Positions 7,259 through 15,077 of a stretch of DNA of 44,444 nucleotides are shown here, piece by piece. The stretch is taken from positions 1 to 44,444 of the forward strand of contig JAILGH010000105.1 in NCBI GenBank assembly GCA_024697025.1. Direction: 5' to 3'. The notes beneath the pieces were generated by a model, which worked only from the letters and a program-made list of their open reading frames with translations, was not told where the DNA came from and searched no databases. Numbering within the stretch: position 1 is the first letter of the stretch; every line of letters begins with the position of its first letter. The DNA is from Pseudobutyrivibrio sp. Lineage in GTDB: Bacteria; Bacillota; Clostridia; Lachnospirales; Lachnospiraceae. The translations under genes and the position numbers were made by a program.

Positions 7259-8119
7259 ATGAATAAGAAGAGATACCTTTTAATTATATGGATAATTACA
7301 TTGATTTGTATTATAGCTGGAATACTCATTCACTTTGGTGGATTATTCACTGGCGTTTCATTTTTTCATTATAGCACTACAAATGGAAAGTTTGTTACAG
7401 ACGTTCAATCATTTGGTAACGTGGATGTTGGCGAGATGACTATCGATGCTGACATTGCAGATATTGATATTTCATACGGAGATAAGCTTGAAGTTACTTC
7501 TATTTATCCAAAGAAATATCTCCCAAAAGTAACTTATAAGGATGGTGTTCTTAACATTAAAGAAAGCTACCATAAGACAATCAATTTAAGCCCTAGTGTT
7601 ATAAATAAAGATAAATATTCAATGAAAATAGTTATTCCTACGGATGCGGTAATTAAAAATGCAAATATCACCCTTAATTTAGGAGACATCAATATTAATG
7701 ATGTTGACAGTGAGAAGCTTTTTATTGACAACAAGTTAGGTGACATAAAGATAAAAAGCGCAGAGGGTAAAAATGCTGACATCTCCCTTTCTTTAGGAGA
7801 TTTACATCTTGATAACAGCAAATATGATGCGGTAGATGTTAATAATGACTTGGGCGACATCAACTTAGATGGCGATTATGCAGATATGGATTTAGCATGC
7901 TCTATGGGTAGTGTTAAAGTTAGATCCACAGGAAAGGCCAACAAAGTCAAGGCTGTTAACGATCTTGGAGATATTGAGTTAGATGGCGATTTCGATATTA
8001 TTGACGCTTATTGTGATGCTGGTGACATTGATATCACTACTAAAGGCGAGGTTGACAAGAACAAGATTACAGCTCGTTGCGATTTAGGTGATGTTACAGT
8101 AAATGGAGAGGATTATTAA
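7259..8119 (+). CDS. DUF4097 family beta-repeat envelope protein
   Basis: A 286-residue protein with an N-terminal membrane anchor (about residues 5-28) and an extracytoplasmic repeat domain. Rungs of about 20 residues carry a recurring G-D-[ILV]-x-[ILV] motif (GDININ, GDIKIK, GDLHLD, GDINLD, GSVKVR, GDIELD, GDIDIT, GDVTVN), the pattern of DUF4097 putative adhesins that fold as beta-solenoids. It is the last gene of the padR operon and is followed by a terminator. By analogy with related systems it may sense or respond to envelope stress; that is inference. Confidence 0.88.
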   Translation: MNKKRYLLIIWIITLICIIAGILIHFGGLFTGVSFFHYSTTNGKFVTDVQSFGNVDVGEMTIDADIADIDISYGDKLEVTSIYPKKYLPKVTYKDGVLNIKESYHKTINLSPSVINKDKYSMKIVIPTDAVIKNANITLNLGDININDVDSEKLFIDNKLGDIKIKSAEGKNADISLSLGDLHLDNSKYDAVDVNNDLGDINLDGDYADMDLACSMGSVKVRSTGKANKVKAVNDLGDIELDGDFDIIDAYCDAGDIDITTKGEVDKNKITARCDLGDVTVNGEDY

Positions 8120-8141
8120 CGTCAGTAGAAGGAAAAGATAT

Positions 8142-8177
8142 AGTGGGCCGTGGCGCTTGCTGTGGCCCGCTATTTTT
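8142..8177 (+). terminator. Terminator of the padR operon
   Basis: AGTGGGCC (8142-8149) pairs with GGCCCGCT (8164-8171), including one G-U, and is followed by ATTTTTATG. Confidence 0.85.
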
Positions 8178-8268
8178 ATGCCCAAAACGGGTTGAAATAA
8201 TAGACTAAAATAAAGATTTATCCACTAAATCAGGTGGTAAAAATATAATTAAAGTAAAGGAGAAAAAG

Positions 8269-9075
8269 ATGAATAATATTTTACGAATAGTTAAGTACCT
8301 AGGAGGTGCTATATTAGGAATTGTACTAATGTTTGTATTACCGGGAATGATTGTACCATTATTTAAAATTCAGGATGCTTTTATTATGGAGATAGTGTAT
8401 GTATTAGTTATCAATGTTATTTTAACAGCTATAATCATTGCATTTGGGCAAAAGGATGTATTTAAGTTTTCTCTTAAAAGCTTTAAAAGCACCTTTGTTG
8501 TCGGCGGCGTAATGACAGCGTTTACAGTATATTACCTTATCACAAACATGTATAAATCTATCAGAGATTATGGCACTCCAACTACAGATGGCAGGTTTAT
8601 TGTGCTATGTTTAGTATTCCTGGCTGTGGGAGCAGGTATCCGTGAAGAGTTGCTCACTCGAGGTTTTTTAATGACCTTTATCCAAAAGGCTTTTGGAAAT
8701 AGTAAAGCATCTTACATCGTTGCTATGGCTGTATCATCAATTTTCTTTGGTTTACTCCATACTAGCAATTTGAAAGGTGTAACTGATCCTACACCAATCT
8801 ATGCTCAAATTATTTATGCAATTGGAGTTGGATTCTTCCTTGCGGCAGTTTATTTGAGAACAAAAAACCTTTGGGGAAACATGGTGCTCCATTTCTTATT
8901 TGATTTAGGCTTAATGGTTTATCCATATATTTATCAGGGTAGATCAGATTTGGATGTGCTTATTGCTGAGTGGCTTGGTTCAAACATTATTCTCAAGTCA
9001 ATTATCATAACAGTAGTTTCTGTGCTTATAGGATTGTTCCTCATCCGAGGTAGCAAGTTCAAGGAGGCTGAGTAA
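8269..9075 (+). CDS. CPBP family intramembrane protease
   Basis: A 268-residue protein with about seven to eight membrane helices. It carries the CPBP/Abi signature: EExxxR at E126-E127-R131, FFGLLH with H164, and HFLFD with H208 and D212, the residues proposed as active site or metal ligands in CAAX/Abi proteases. Substrates are unknown; family members act in bacteriocin immunity, protein maturation or stress responses. The start has GGAG 7-8 nt upstream. It is separate from the padR operon, with its own 90-nt leader region. Confidence 0.93.
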   Translation: MNNILRIVKYLGGAILGIVLMFVLPGMIVPLFKIQDAFIMEIVYVLVINVILTAIIIAFGQKDVFKFSLKSFKSTFVVGGVMTAFTVYYLITNMYKSIRDYGTPTTDGRFIVLCLVFLAVGAGIREELLTRGFLMTFIQKAFGNSKASYIVAMAVSSIFFGLLHTSNLKGVTDPTPIYAQIIYAIGVGFFLAAVYLRTKNLWGNMVLHFLFDLGLMVYPYIYQGRSDLDVLIAEWLGSNIILKSIIITVVSVLIGLFLIRGSKFKEAE

Positions 9076-9151
9076 AGAGGATTAGAGTTATATGTCGTTC
9101 TAGAGAGGGGCAGAATTCTTGTAAGAAAATTTATCTTTTCTGTGGAGGGGT

Positions 9152-9220
9152 ATGACTTTTGGAGAAATTCAAAAAGTGATACCTGTTGATTTGGTGAATC
9201 TCTGGGATTCACAAAGATAG
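9152..9220 (+). CDS. Possible 22-codon peptide or gene remnant
   Basis: GTGGAGGGG precedes ATG 9152, and the frame (MTFGEIQKVIPVDL and so on) ends at TAG 9218. The opening looks like the N-terminus of small mobile-element proteins, but nothing follows. A hairpin (GTGAATC/GATTCAC, 9194-9212) lies inside it. Treat as speculative. Confidence 0.25.
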   Translation: MTFGEIQKVIPVDLVNLWDSQR

Positions 9221-9221
9221 A

Positions 9222-9335
9222 ACACACTAGCGAAATGTAGAGGTTGAACTAAGCCTCAACTAGATAAAGTGTGCGGTTTAAAGCAGAAAAAGGAGTATGA
9301 CTTTTGTATATACGCAGAAGTCATACTCTTTTTTA
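9222..9335 (+). ncRNA. Candidate structured RNA ending in a terminator
   Basis: The 398-nt gap between the CPBP gene and the next gene has no clear long gene. ACACACT (9222-9228) can pair with AGTGTG (9268-9273). CTAG (9227-9230) can pair with CTAG (9260-9263), and inside them GAGG or GTTGA can pair with CCTC or TCAAC. The segment leads into a strong terminator at 9291-9335. It may be a small RNA or a 3' UTR structure; no known RNA family was recognised. Confidence 0.3.
9291..9335 (+). terminator. Rho-independent terminator downstream of the CPBP gene
   Basis: GAGTATGACTT (9293-9303) pairs with AAGTCATACTC (9318-9328) and is followed by TTTTTT. GTATGACTT also occurs upstream at 9150-9158, so the 3' arm has two possible partners. 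Confidence 0.8.
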
Positions 9336-9390
9336 TATGAAACTGCTTTGCAAAGAAAAAACTCTTTTCTGTAAAAAAAAATGGAATGAT

Positions 9391-9430
9391 TTGGAAAAAA
9401 ATAGATAATTTTTTTTGAAATATAAAAGTA
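9391..9430 (+). promoter_or_regulatory. Shared upstream element, copy 1
   Basis: TTGGAAAAAAATAG is followed by AATT, a run of T, and GAAATATAAAA. It matches the element found before four other coiled-coil-type genes in the window (GGAAA, T7-8, GAA, then a TATAAATA-like box). It lies about 48 nt before ATG 9474. Confidence 0.7.
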
Positions 9431-9473
9431 AGAGGTATAAAAATAGCTAAGCATAGTACAAGGAGGAATGGGA

Positions 9474-10535
9474 ATGAGAGATTATCATACTATAAAATGT
9501 TATTTAACGTGGATTAATTCTTTAGCAAAGGAAGTGGCAAAGGTAAGTAAAGATTGCGTTAATTGTAGTAATGAAGTGATTAGAAATGTGGAAATGGGAG
9601 CTCTTGATGAAGAGGATGCATTACAAAAGGATATGAATGATTTGGCAAATAATTATAGGGATAAATTACAGGAACTAGGAAATATAAGCATAGTTGTTAA
9701 TAATCTTCATTTTATAAATCTGTTGGATGATCAGGCGATGAGAATGCTTTTCCCAGAGGAAATATATGATACAGATAACAAAAGGAACGAGGCCGTTAAC
9801 TTTAAATTGGATAACCATATTGATGAAGTAAACAACGGTCTTGATAGAATAAAAGAAGGAATTAAAGAATTAAATGACAAAAAGACAATTCTAGATGAGA
9901 GATTTCTAATAAAGAGAAATTTGCAAGCGCTACCATTAATTATCAAAAAGAATAGAACATATAATATTTTTAATATAAATAAGCAAATCGATTACATGGC
10001 ACTATGTTTTGCCAGAAATTATCTGCAATATAGAGATTTACGATTAATAAAGGGAGATAGTTTTAATGACAATTTGGATCGACGAAGCCTTGAACGTAAA
10101 TATAAAAGAATAGGTGTAGTACGCGCCCAACTAGATGGTTTGGCTCGTAAATTGAGTGGATACGAGAGCAATGTTCTTTCACAAATAAATTCAATTCTGG
10201 CGAAACAAATGAACGAATATTTTGATTTATACCATGGAATTGAAGAAAGGAATACGTATATTGAGGATGAACCTCTGGTAACGTACACAGAATATCCTGG
10301 TGAAAATGAGCGAACAATAGAGATTATTCCTTTACCAGCATATACCAATAACCTAGAGCTTAATAATATTTCTAATAACGTGTCGTATGGCCAAAATAGT
10401 AATGTAACAGAAACAATTACAAATCAAACAAATAATAATTTGCAAACCCAAGATCAAGCAATCGATTGGTCTCGTAGTAACGCATTGAGACCTTCGAGCC
10501 ATCAAACATGGTGCGGTTGCGGGCGCCGAGGATGA
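9474..10535 (+). CDS. Lys/Asn-rich helical protein of the shared-promoter set
   Basis: A 353-residue protein of unknown function, mostly helical (about residues 1-265), with several heptad-like stretches such as IDEVNNGLDRIKEGIKELNDKK. A disordered Asn/Thr-rich tail follows (about 285-340). There is no signal peptide or membrane helix. The start ATG 9474 is 7 nt after AGGAGG (9461-9466); ATG 9468 is only 1 nt from it. Base composition is far more AT-rich than in neighbouring metabolic genes, until about 10440, where it becomes GC-richer. The last 39 codons are antisense to the end of the convergent carboxypeptidase gene, so the original 3' end was probably lost. Its upstream element links it to the genes at 23925-31122. 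Confidence 0.7.
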   Translation: MRDYHTIKCYLTWINSLAKEVAKVSKDCVNCSNEVIRNVEMGALDEEDALQKDMNDLANNYRDKLQELGNISIVVNNLHFINLLDDQAMRMLFPEEIYDTDNKRNEAVNFKLDNHIDEVNNGLDRIKEGIKELNDKKTILDERFLIKRNLQALPLIIKKNRTYNIFNINKQIDYMALCFARNYLQYRDLRLIKGDSFNDNLDRRSLERKYKRIGVVRAQLDGLARKLSGYESNVLSQINSILAKQMNEYFDLYHGIEERNTYIEDEPLVTYTEYPGENERTIEIIPLPAYTNNLELNNISNNVSYGQNSNVTETITNQTNNNLQTQDQAIDWSRSNALRPSSHQTWCGCGRRG

Positions 10536-11580
10536 CAGATACAACTGTCTTGCCTTCCTTGGCTGCTACTGCAACCAGGCATTGGCCGGCGCGGTTGGCT
10601 GTGCCGGTCTTGCCGCCAATTACAGATGGATTGTAATATGGTGTAGCAGGATCCAAAAGGCTGTCGGTATTTTTAAATGTACGTGTAACAGGGCAAAGGT
10701 TTGTTGCAGGTATTGAGCCCTCAGTCAATCCGAAAAACTGGTTAAACAAAGGATGCTGCATAGCATTTGCTGTAATCACGTAAAGGCTAGCTGCGTTTGT
10801 GTACATATTTTCATCTGGGTAGCCCGATGGGTTAGTGAAATTGGTCTTTACACATCCAAGTTGAGCTGCTTTTTGATTCATGAGATTTACAAAGTTTGAA
10901 ACGCTGCCAGCAACTGCCTCTGCAAGCACGTTGCATGCTGCACAATCTGAGCTAACCATCATGGCAGACATGAGCTGCTCAACATTTAACACTTCACCTA
11001 CCTGGAGTCTCTGCTCCAAATGACTTGCATCTGATGGGATAGTAGCGAGGGCTGTTTCAGACACAGCTACAGGAGTATCTAATGTTATCTGACCACTTTC
11101 GATTGCCTCAACAACTAGTAAGGCTGTCATAATCTTAGTTGTGCTGGCTGGCTCAAGCTTTGCATCGGCACCCTGAGCATAGATAATCTTGCCAGTGGTA
11201 GGGTTTACAACCAAAGCTCCAGCCGCATCAAAGGATGTAAGTCTGTAGGCTGTTGAGTTTGGAATAGTTGATAAAGCTTGTTGAGAAATGTATCTAGTCT
11301 GACCATCAATAGTTACTTGCCAGAAGTTGTTGTTAGTTCTTCCGGTTACCTCTACAGGTGTGTTTACAGGAAGTGTACTGATATATGTAGCAGGGTCTGC
11401 GTCAGAGAAAACTTCGGCGCCATCGCCTGCAAGAAGCACGCCAGATTCAGGTGTAACAGTATAAATCGCTGCAGCTTTAGCTTCAATGGCGGTAGATAAT
11501 GGGCCAAATGAAATTAATGCTGCAGTAAAAAGTGTGATTGTGCACTTAATTAATCTCTTTTTTCTAGTATAAAACTTCAA
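10417..11580 (-). CDS. D-alanyl-D-alanine carboxypeptidase (S11 family) with SH3 domain
   Basis: A 387-residue exported penicillin-binding protein. It has a signal peptide (1-37, cut near AKA), an SH3-like domain (about 38-105) and a peptidase S11 domain. The active-site serine is S146 in STTK (146-149), and KTG is at 324-326. The expected S-x-N motif aligns to S211-D212-C213, so the asparagine is replaced by cysteine. The enzyme trims the terminal D-Ala from peptidoglycan pentapeptides. The C-terminal beta domain typical of PBP5 is absent. Its 3' end overlaps the convergent helical-protein gene by 119 nt, and no terminator lies between them. Confidence 0.9.
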   Translation of the reverse strand: MKFYTRKKRLIKCTITLFTAALISFGPLSTAIEAKAAAIYTVTPESGVLLAGDGAEVFSDADPATYISTLPVNTPVEVTGRTNNNFWQVTIDGQTRYISQQALSTIPNSTAYRLTSFDAAGALVVNPTTGKIIYAQGADAKLEPASTTKIMTALLVVEAIESGQITLDTPVAVSETALATIPSDASHLEQRLQVGEVLNVEQLMSAMMVSSDCAACNVLAEAVAGSVSNFVNLMNQKAAQLGCVKTNFTNPSGYPDENMYTNAASLYVITANAMQHPLFNQFFGLTEGSIPATNLCPVTRTFKNTDSLLDPATPYYNPSVIGGKTGTANRAGQCLVAVAAKEGKTVVSVILGARNRTMFDGSKVSMRYYETNRLLDLGFANYYLFDL

Positions 11581-11717
11581 AATAGTGTACCTCCAAATTT
11601 TGCATTATAAAAACTCCATAAATAGTTTAACAGACTGAACCCTATTTTTTGAAGGGAAAAATTAATTGTTAATGGATTCTTAATAATATGTCCAAGAAAA
11701 AGTTCACAAATTTTCTG

Positions 11718-11778
11718 TTGACAAATCAAATTCAATTGCGTACAATCTAATTATAAAATTAATTGCGCACAATCTAAT
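11718..11778 (+). promoter_or_regulatory. Promoter and duplicated operator of the peroxidase gene
   Basis: TTGACA (11718-11723) and TACAAT (11741-11746) are 17 nt apart. Two copies of AATTGCGYACAATCTAAT lie at 11734-11751 and 11761-11778, 27 nt apart. The first covers the -10 box, the second the start of the transcript. The core ATTGCGCACAAT is nearly palindromic and resembles OhrR/MarR-type operators of peroxide regulators. Repression relieved by peroxide is the likely mode, but the regulator is not in the window. Confidence 0.72.
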
Positions 11779-11816
11779 GTTAAATTTTTGGTTTATTTTC
11801 TTAAGGAGGAAAAGAA

Positions 11817-12359
11817 ATGGGATTTTATGATTTATCAGTAGAAAAGACTAATGGTGAGCAGCTTTCTATGGCAGATTTAAAGGGCAAGGTAGTTCTTGTA
11901 GTAAACACAGCAACAGGCTGTGGCTTCACACCACAGTACAAGGACCTTGAAGCAATCTACGAGAAGTATCATAATCAGGGCTTGGAGATTATTGATGTAC
12001 CTTGCAACCAGTTCGCAGGTCAGACACCAGGCGATGCAGAGGAGATTCACGAGTTTTGCCAGCTTCACTACAACACACAGTTTGAGCAGATGAAGAAGTC
12101 TGATGTAAATGGTGAGAATGCAATCGAGCTTTTCAAGTACCTCAAGTCACAGAAGGGATTTGAAGGCTTTGGCAAAGGCCCAGCAGCTCTAGCTATGGGT
12201 GTGATGCTCAAGAAGATTGATAAGGATTATAAGAATAACGCAGAAATCAAGTGGAACTTCACAAAGTTTGTGGTAGATCGTGAGGGTAACGTTGTTGCAC
12301 GTATCGAGCCTACAACAAACATGAAGGAAGTTGAGAAGTGTGTAGCAGCTCTCATCTAG
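11817..12359 (+). CDS. gpx: Glutathione-peroxidase family thiol peroxidase
   Basis: A 180-residue cytoplasmic protein of the thioredoxin fold. Peroxidatic C35 lies in NTATGCGFTPQY; Q69 (PCNQFAGQT) and W146-N147 (KWNFTKF) complete the C-Q-W-N tetrad. C81 (EFCQLHY) sits where thioredoxin-dependent members carry the resolving cysteine. In an anaerobe it most likely reduces peroxides with thioredoxin rather than glutathione. AAGGAGGA lies ahead of the ATG. The duplicated operator upstream suggests peroxide-responsive control. A single-gene unit; btuE and bsaA are names used for relatives. Confidence 0.93.
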   Translation: MGFYDLSVEKTNGEQLSMADLKGKVVLVVNTATGCGFTPQYKDLEAIYEKYHNQGLEIIDVPCNQFAGQTPGDAEEIHEFCQLHYNTQFEQMKKSDVNGENAIELFKYLKSQKGFEGFGKGPAALAMGVMLKKIDKDYKNNAEIKWNFTKFVVDREGNVVARIEPTTNMKEVEKCVAALI

Positions 12360-12360
12360 T

Positions 12361-12404
12361 ATTGGAATTATTCCAATTGACTTTTGATTCCCATTTTTTA
12401 TAAT
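12361..12404 (+). promoter_or_regulatory. Promoter and upstream palindrome of the transporter gene
   Basis: ATTGGAATTATTCCAAT (12361-12377) is a perfect 8-1-8 palindrome directly in front of TTGACT (12377-12382). TATAAT (12399-12404) follows at 16 nt. Transcription should begin near 12411, which rules out the ATG at 12410 as the start of the following gene. Confidence 0.7.
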
Positions 12405-12445
12405 GATTTATGCAGAAATACATTATTAAAAATGGGGATAGAGAG

Positions 12446-13570
12446 ATGATAAATGCTGTTAAAAGATTTATAAATAACGAAATCGTTTTATGTGTAGCTT
12501 TTGTCTTGGCGGTTATTTCAAGCTTTTTTGTACCACCGGACAAAAGCTATTTGGGGTATATTGATTTTAGAACCTTAAGCATATTGCTGGCGTTGATGAT
12601 TACGATGGCTGGCTTGCAGAGGCTATCAGTCTTTAGACAAATTGGTGAGCTTTTGGTTTCCAAAATGAGTTCTATTAGAGGCGTGGTCTTGGTGTTATTG
12701 GGGCTATGCTTCTTTTCAAGTATGTTCATTACAAATGATGTGGCACTCCTTACTTTCGTGCCATTTTCTATCGTAACTCTATCCATATCAGGCCGGAAGG
12801 ATTTGTTTATCAGAGTTATTGTGCTAGAGACCATTGCAGCAAATCTAGGCAGCATGCTGACGCCTCTGGGAAATCCGCAGAATCTTTATCTTTATTCTCT
12901 TGCAGGAATGAGCCTTGGAGAGTTTATTAAGTTGATGCTTCCATATAGTCTGTTATCCCTTGTGATGATTTTGCTTTGTGGCATTTTCTTTGTAAAAAAG
13001 GCACCAGTTACTCTATCAGAAAAGAATGTGTATGAGAGAAGCAAGAAGGACAAGCTGATGATAGCAATGTATCTTTTTACATTTTTGGTATCAATTCTTG
13101 TTGTTGCTCATATGTTGGATTACAGAATAGGACTTATAATCGTGCTAGTGCTTGTATTGGCTTTTGATAGGAGAGTCCTGAGAACGCCAGATTATTGCCT
13201 GTTACTTACCTTTATATTTTTGTTTATCTTCATAGGAAATATTAAGCGAATACCAGCATTAAGCGACTCCATTGGACAGCTTCTATCAGTAAACGAAGTC
13301 ATTGTTTCAATCATCCTAAGCCAGTTTATTAGCAATGTACCTGCCGCTATTCTTTGCTCTGGATTTACCAAAAATATTTCAAACCTCATTATCGGAACTA
13401 ATTTGGGCGGTCTAGGAACCCTTATTGCATCAATGGCAAGCCTAATTTCATTTAAGCAGTACGGATACATTGATGGGGCCGATAAGAAGAAATACATCGG
13501 GGTGTTTACGGTGATGAATCTTGTGTTCCTAGGGATTATGCTTGTATTTTATATAGTCTTTCCTTTATAG
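12446..13570 (+). CDS. SLC13/ArsB-type ion transporter (IT superfamily)
   Basis: A 374-residue integral membrane protein with about ten to eleven helices. It has the inverted-repeat motifs of the IT superfamily: FITNDVALLTFVPF plus LGSMLTPLGNPQN in the first half and QFISNVPAAILCSGF plus GTNLGGLGTLIASMAS in the second. These helix-hairpin motifs bind substrate and sodium in CitT/DASS and ArsB relatives. It probably moves a carboxylate or anion; the substrate cannot be told from sequence. ATG 12446 was chosen because the promoter places the transcript start near 12411. A weak GGGGATAGAGAG site precedes it. Confidence 0.85.
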   Translation: MINAVKRFINNEIVLCVAFVLAVISSFFVPPDKSYLGYIDFRTLSILLALMITMAGLQRLSVFRQIGELLVSKMSSIRGVVLVLLGLCFFSSMFITNDVALLTFVPFSIVTLSISGRKDLFIRVIVLETIAANLGSMLTPLGNPQNLYLYSLAGMSLGEFIKLMLPYSLLSLVMILLCGIFFVKKAPVTLSEKNVYERSKKDKLMIAMYLFTFLVSILVVAHMLDYRIGLIIVLVLVLAFDRRVLRTPDYCLLLTFIFLFIFIGNIKRIPALSDSIGQLLSVNEVIVSIILSQFISNVPAAILCSGFTKNISNLIIGTNLGGLGTLIASMASLISFKQYGYIDGADKKKYIGVFTVMNLVFLGIMLVFYIVFPL

Positions 13571-13574
13571 ATAA

Positions 13575-13642
13575 AAAATGTCAAATACTGACCTGTAAAA
13601 TGTCAAAAATTTAATCACAACAATCCTTAAAAATGGTAGAAT
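13575..13642 (+). promoter_or_regulatory. Putative promoter region of the HD-GYP gene
   Basis: AAAATGTCAAA occurs twice, at 13575-13585 and 13597-13607, 22 nt apart (two helical turns). An extended -10 box TGGTAGAAT follows (13634-13642) without a good -35. The repeats could be regulator sites. Confidence 0.35.
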
Positions 13643-13697
13643 AGAATTCAATAATGGAACTAATATGTATTATTAGACTTATATTATTAGACGGGGT

Positions 13698-15077
13698 ATG
13701 ATTGTGGAATTATTAGGTTACATGGCCGATTGTTGGCCAAAGCTTCTGGCTGGGGGCTGGTTTGCCCTATTTAATATTATTTTAAAGTCTGCTTTTTCTG
13801 ACAAGCAGAAGTATAAATTTGTGCGTTTCGTAGGCCTATTTTTGGTGTCTAGTGCATTTCTTTCAATCGTAGGAGAGTTCTATACTCATAGGTTCTATAG
13901 TTTTATCCTTGAAAATACTAATTTAAAAGATGAATATAGTTTTTTATTTATTTTTATAAATATTTTTGGCGATGGACTCATGGTCTTTTTAGGTAGTGTT
14001 TTCTACACCTATGTTAACGACATGAAAAATTATCTTGGAGCCACCTTATATTTGGAGTTCGTATGTATCGAGAGACTGTGCTTGGTACTTGCGGTCGATC
14101 CAGTTAGTTATCTAGTAATTATGCTGGTAGTGCAGTTTATTTTTTATTTGGCACAGCGAAAGTATCTGCCATACTTTTTCAATAATTCTCCAATAGATTG
14201 GAAGAGAATATACATATATTTAGTTGGCCTGTTTTTGGTGCTTGATTTGTTGTATGGTGCCTTTTATATTTTCCCGGAGCTGGCAACCAATTCTGTAGAT
14301 ATGAAAAATATATTCTGGCTTGATGTAATGGCTCTTATTAATACAGGATTTGCAGTTGGCTATCTAAAAATAAATATTGCAGCAGCCAAGGAAGAGGAAG
14401 AAAAGGACAGCTACTTTAAAAAGCTGCAAAGTAGCCAAGAGGATATAATCGCCTCTTTGGCTGAGATTTCTGAGGCCAAATCTGGCGAGACTGGTCAGCA
14501 TGTCAGAAGAGTTGCGGAGTATAGTAGGATAGTGGCAGAAACACTTAATTTGTCCAAATATGAGGTTGCAACCATTCGCATTTCTGCTATGATGCATGAC
14601 CTTGGAAAGCTGATGATTAGAAAAGAAGTTTTGGAAAAACCAGGACGACTTACACCTGAAGAGTTTGAAGAAATAAAAATGCACACCAAGTATGGTTGGG
14701 AGTTACTAGCAAATTCAGAAGGGGATATTATTGATATGGCAAGAGTGATTGCTCTGCAGCACCATGAGAGATGGGATGGCAAGGGCTACCCTGCCGGTCT
14801 AAAAGGAAATGAAATATCAATCTACGCTCAGATTGTGTCTGTCACAGATGTGTATGACGCTCTTACAAGCGTGCGTTCTTATAAGGCGGCATGGACGCCG
14901 GTGATTGCCCTTGGCGAGATTTTAAATCAGCGTGGCAAGCATTTTTCACCGGCAGTAGTAGACGCCTTTGTAATATGTTTTAACCAAATCGAAGAAATAC
15001 GAGTGGCATATTCGGATATTGATTCTAAAGAGATAATGGGATTGGACAAGAAAAATAAAAAGCTACTCAGCTCCTAA
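13698..15077 (+). CDS. Membrane HD-GYP domain protein, likely c-di-GMP phosphodiesterase
   Basis: A 459-residue protein. Residues 1-228 carry about seven hydrophobic segments (sensor or anchor). A short coiled linker (229-250) follows, and an HD-GYP domain (about 252-430) shows H268 (GQHVRRV), H300-D301 (MMHDLGK), H329, H355-H356 (QHHERWDG) and GKGYP (361-365), then D384. All metal and signature residues of an active HD-GYP hydrolase are present. The enzyme would cut c-di-GMP to pGpG or GMP. The start is ATG 13698; GTG 13704 fits the ACGGGG site better and is an alternative. The gene converges on pflA with a 15-nt overlap of coding ends. Confidence 0.92.
   Translation: MIVELLGYMADCWPKLLAGGWFALFNIILKSAFSDKQKYKFVRFVGLFLVSSAFLSIVGEFYTHRFYSFILENTNLKDEYSFLFIFINIFGDGLMVFLGSVFYTYVNDMKNYLGATLYLEFVCIERLCLVLAVDPVSYLVIMLVVQFIFYLAQRKYLPYFFNNSPIDWKRIYIYLVGLFLVLDLLYGAFYIFPELATNSVDMKNIFWLDVMALINTGFAVGYLKINIAAAKEEEEKDSYFKKLQSSQEDIIASLAEISEAKSGETGQHVRRVAEYSRIVAETLNLSKYEVATIRISAMMHDLGKLMIRKEVLEKPGRLTPEEFEEIKMHTKYGWELLANSEGDIIDMARVIALQHHERWDGKGYPAGLKGNEISIYAQIVSVTDVYDALTSVRSYKAAWTPVIALGEILNQRGKHFSPAVVDAFVICFNQIEEIRVAYSDIDSKEIMGLDKKNKKLLSS

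Noticed and set aside
9297-9374. 25-codon frame starting in the terminator after the CPBP gene
   Set aside because: It lies within the terminator hairpin and T run; the apparent GGAG is part of the stem.
12410-12445. ATG 12410 as the start of the transporter
   Set aside because: It lies at the predicted transcript start of a good promoter (12377-12404) and lacks a ribosome site.
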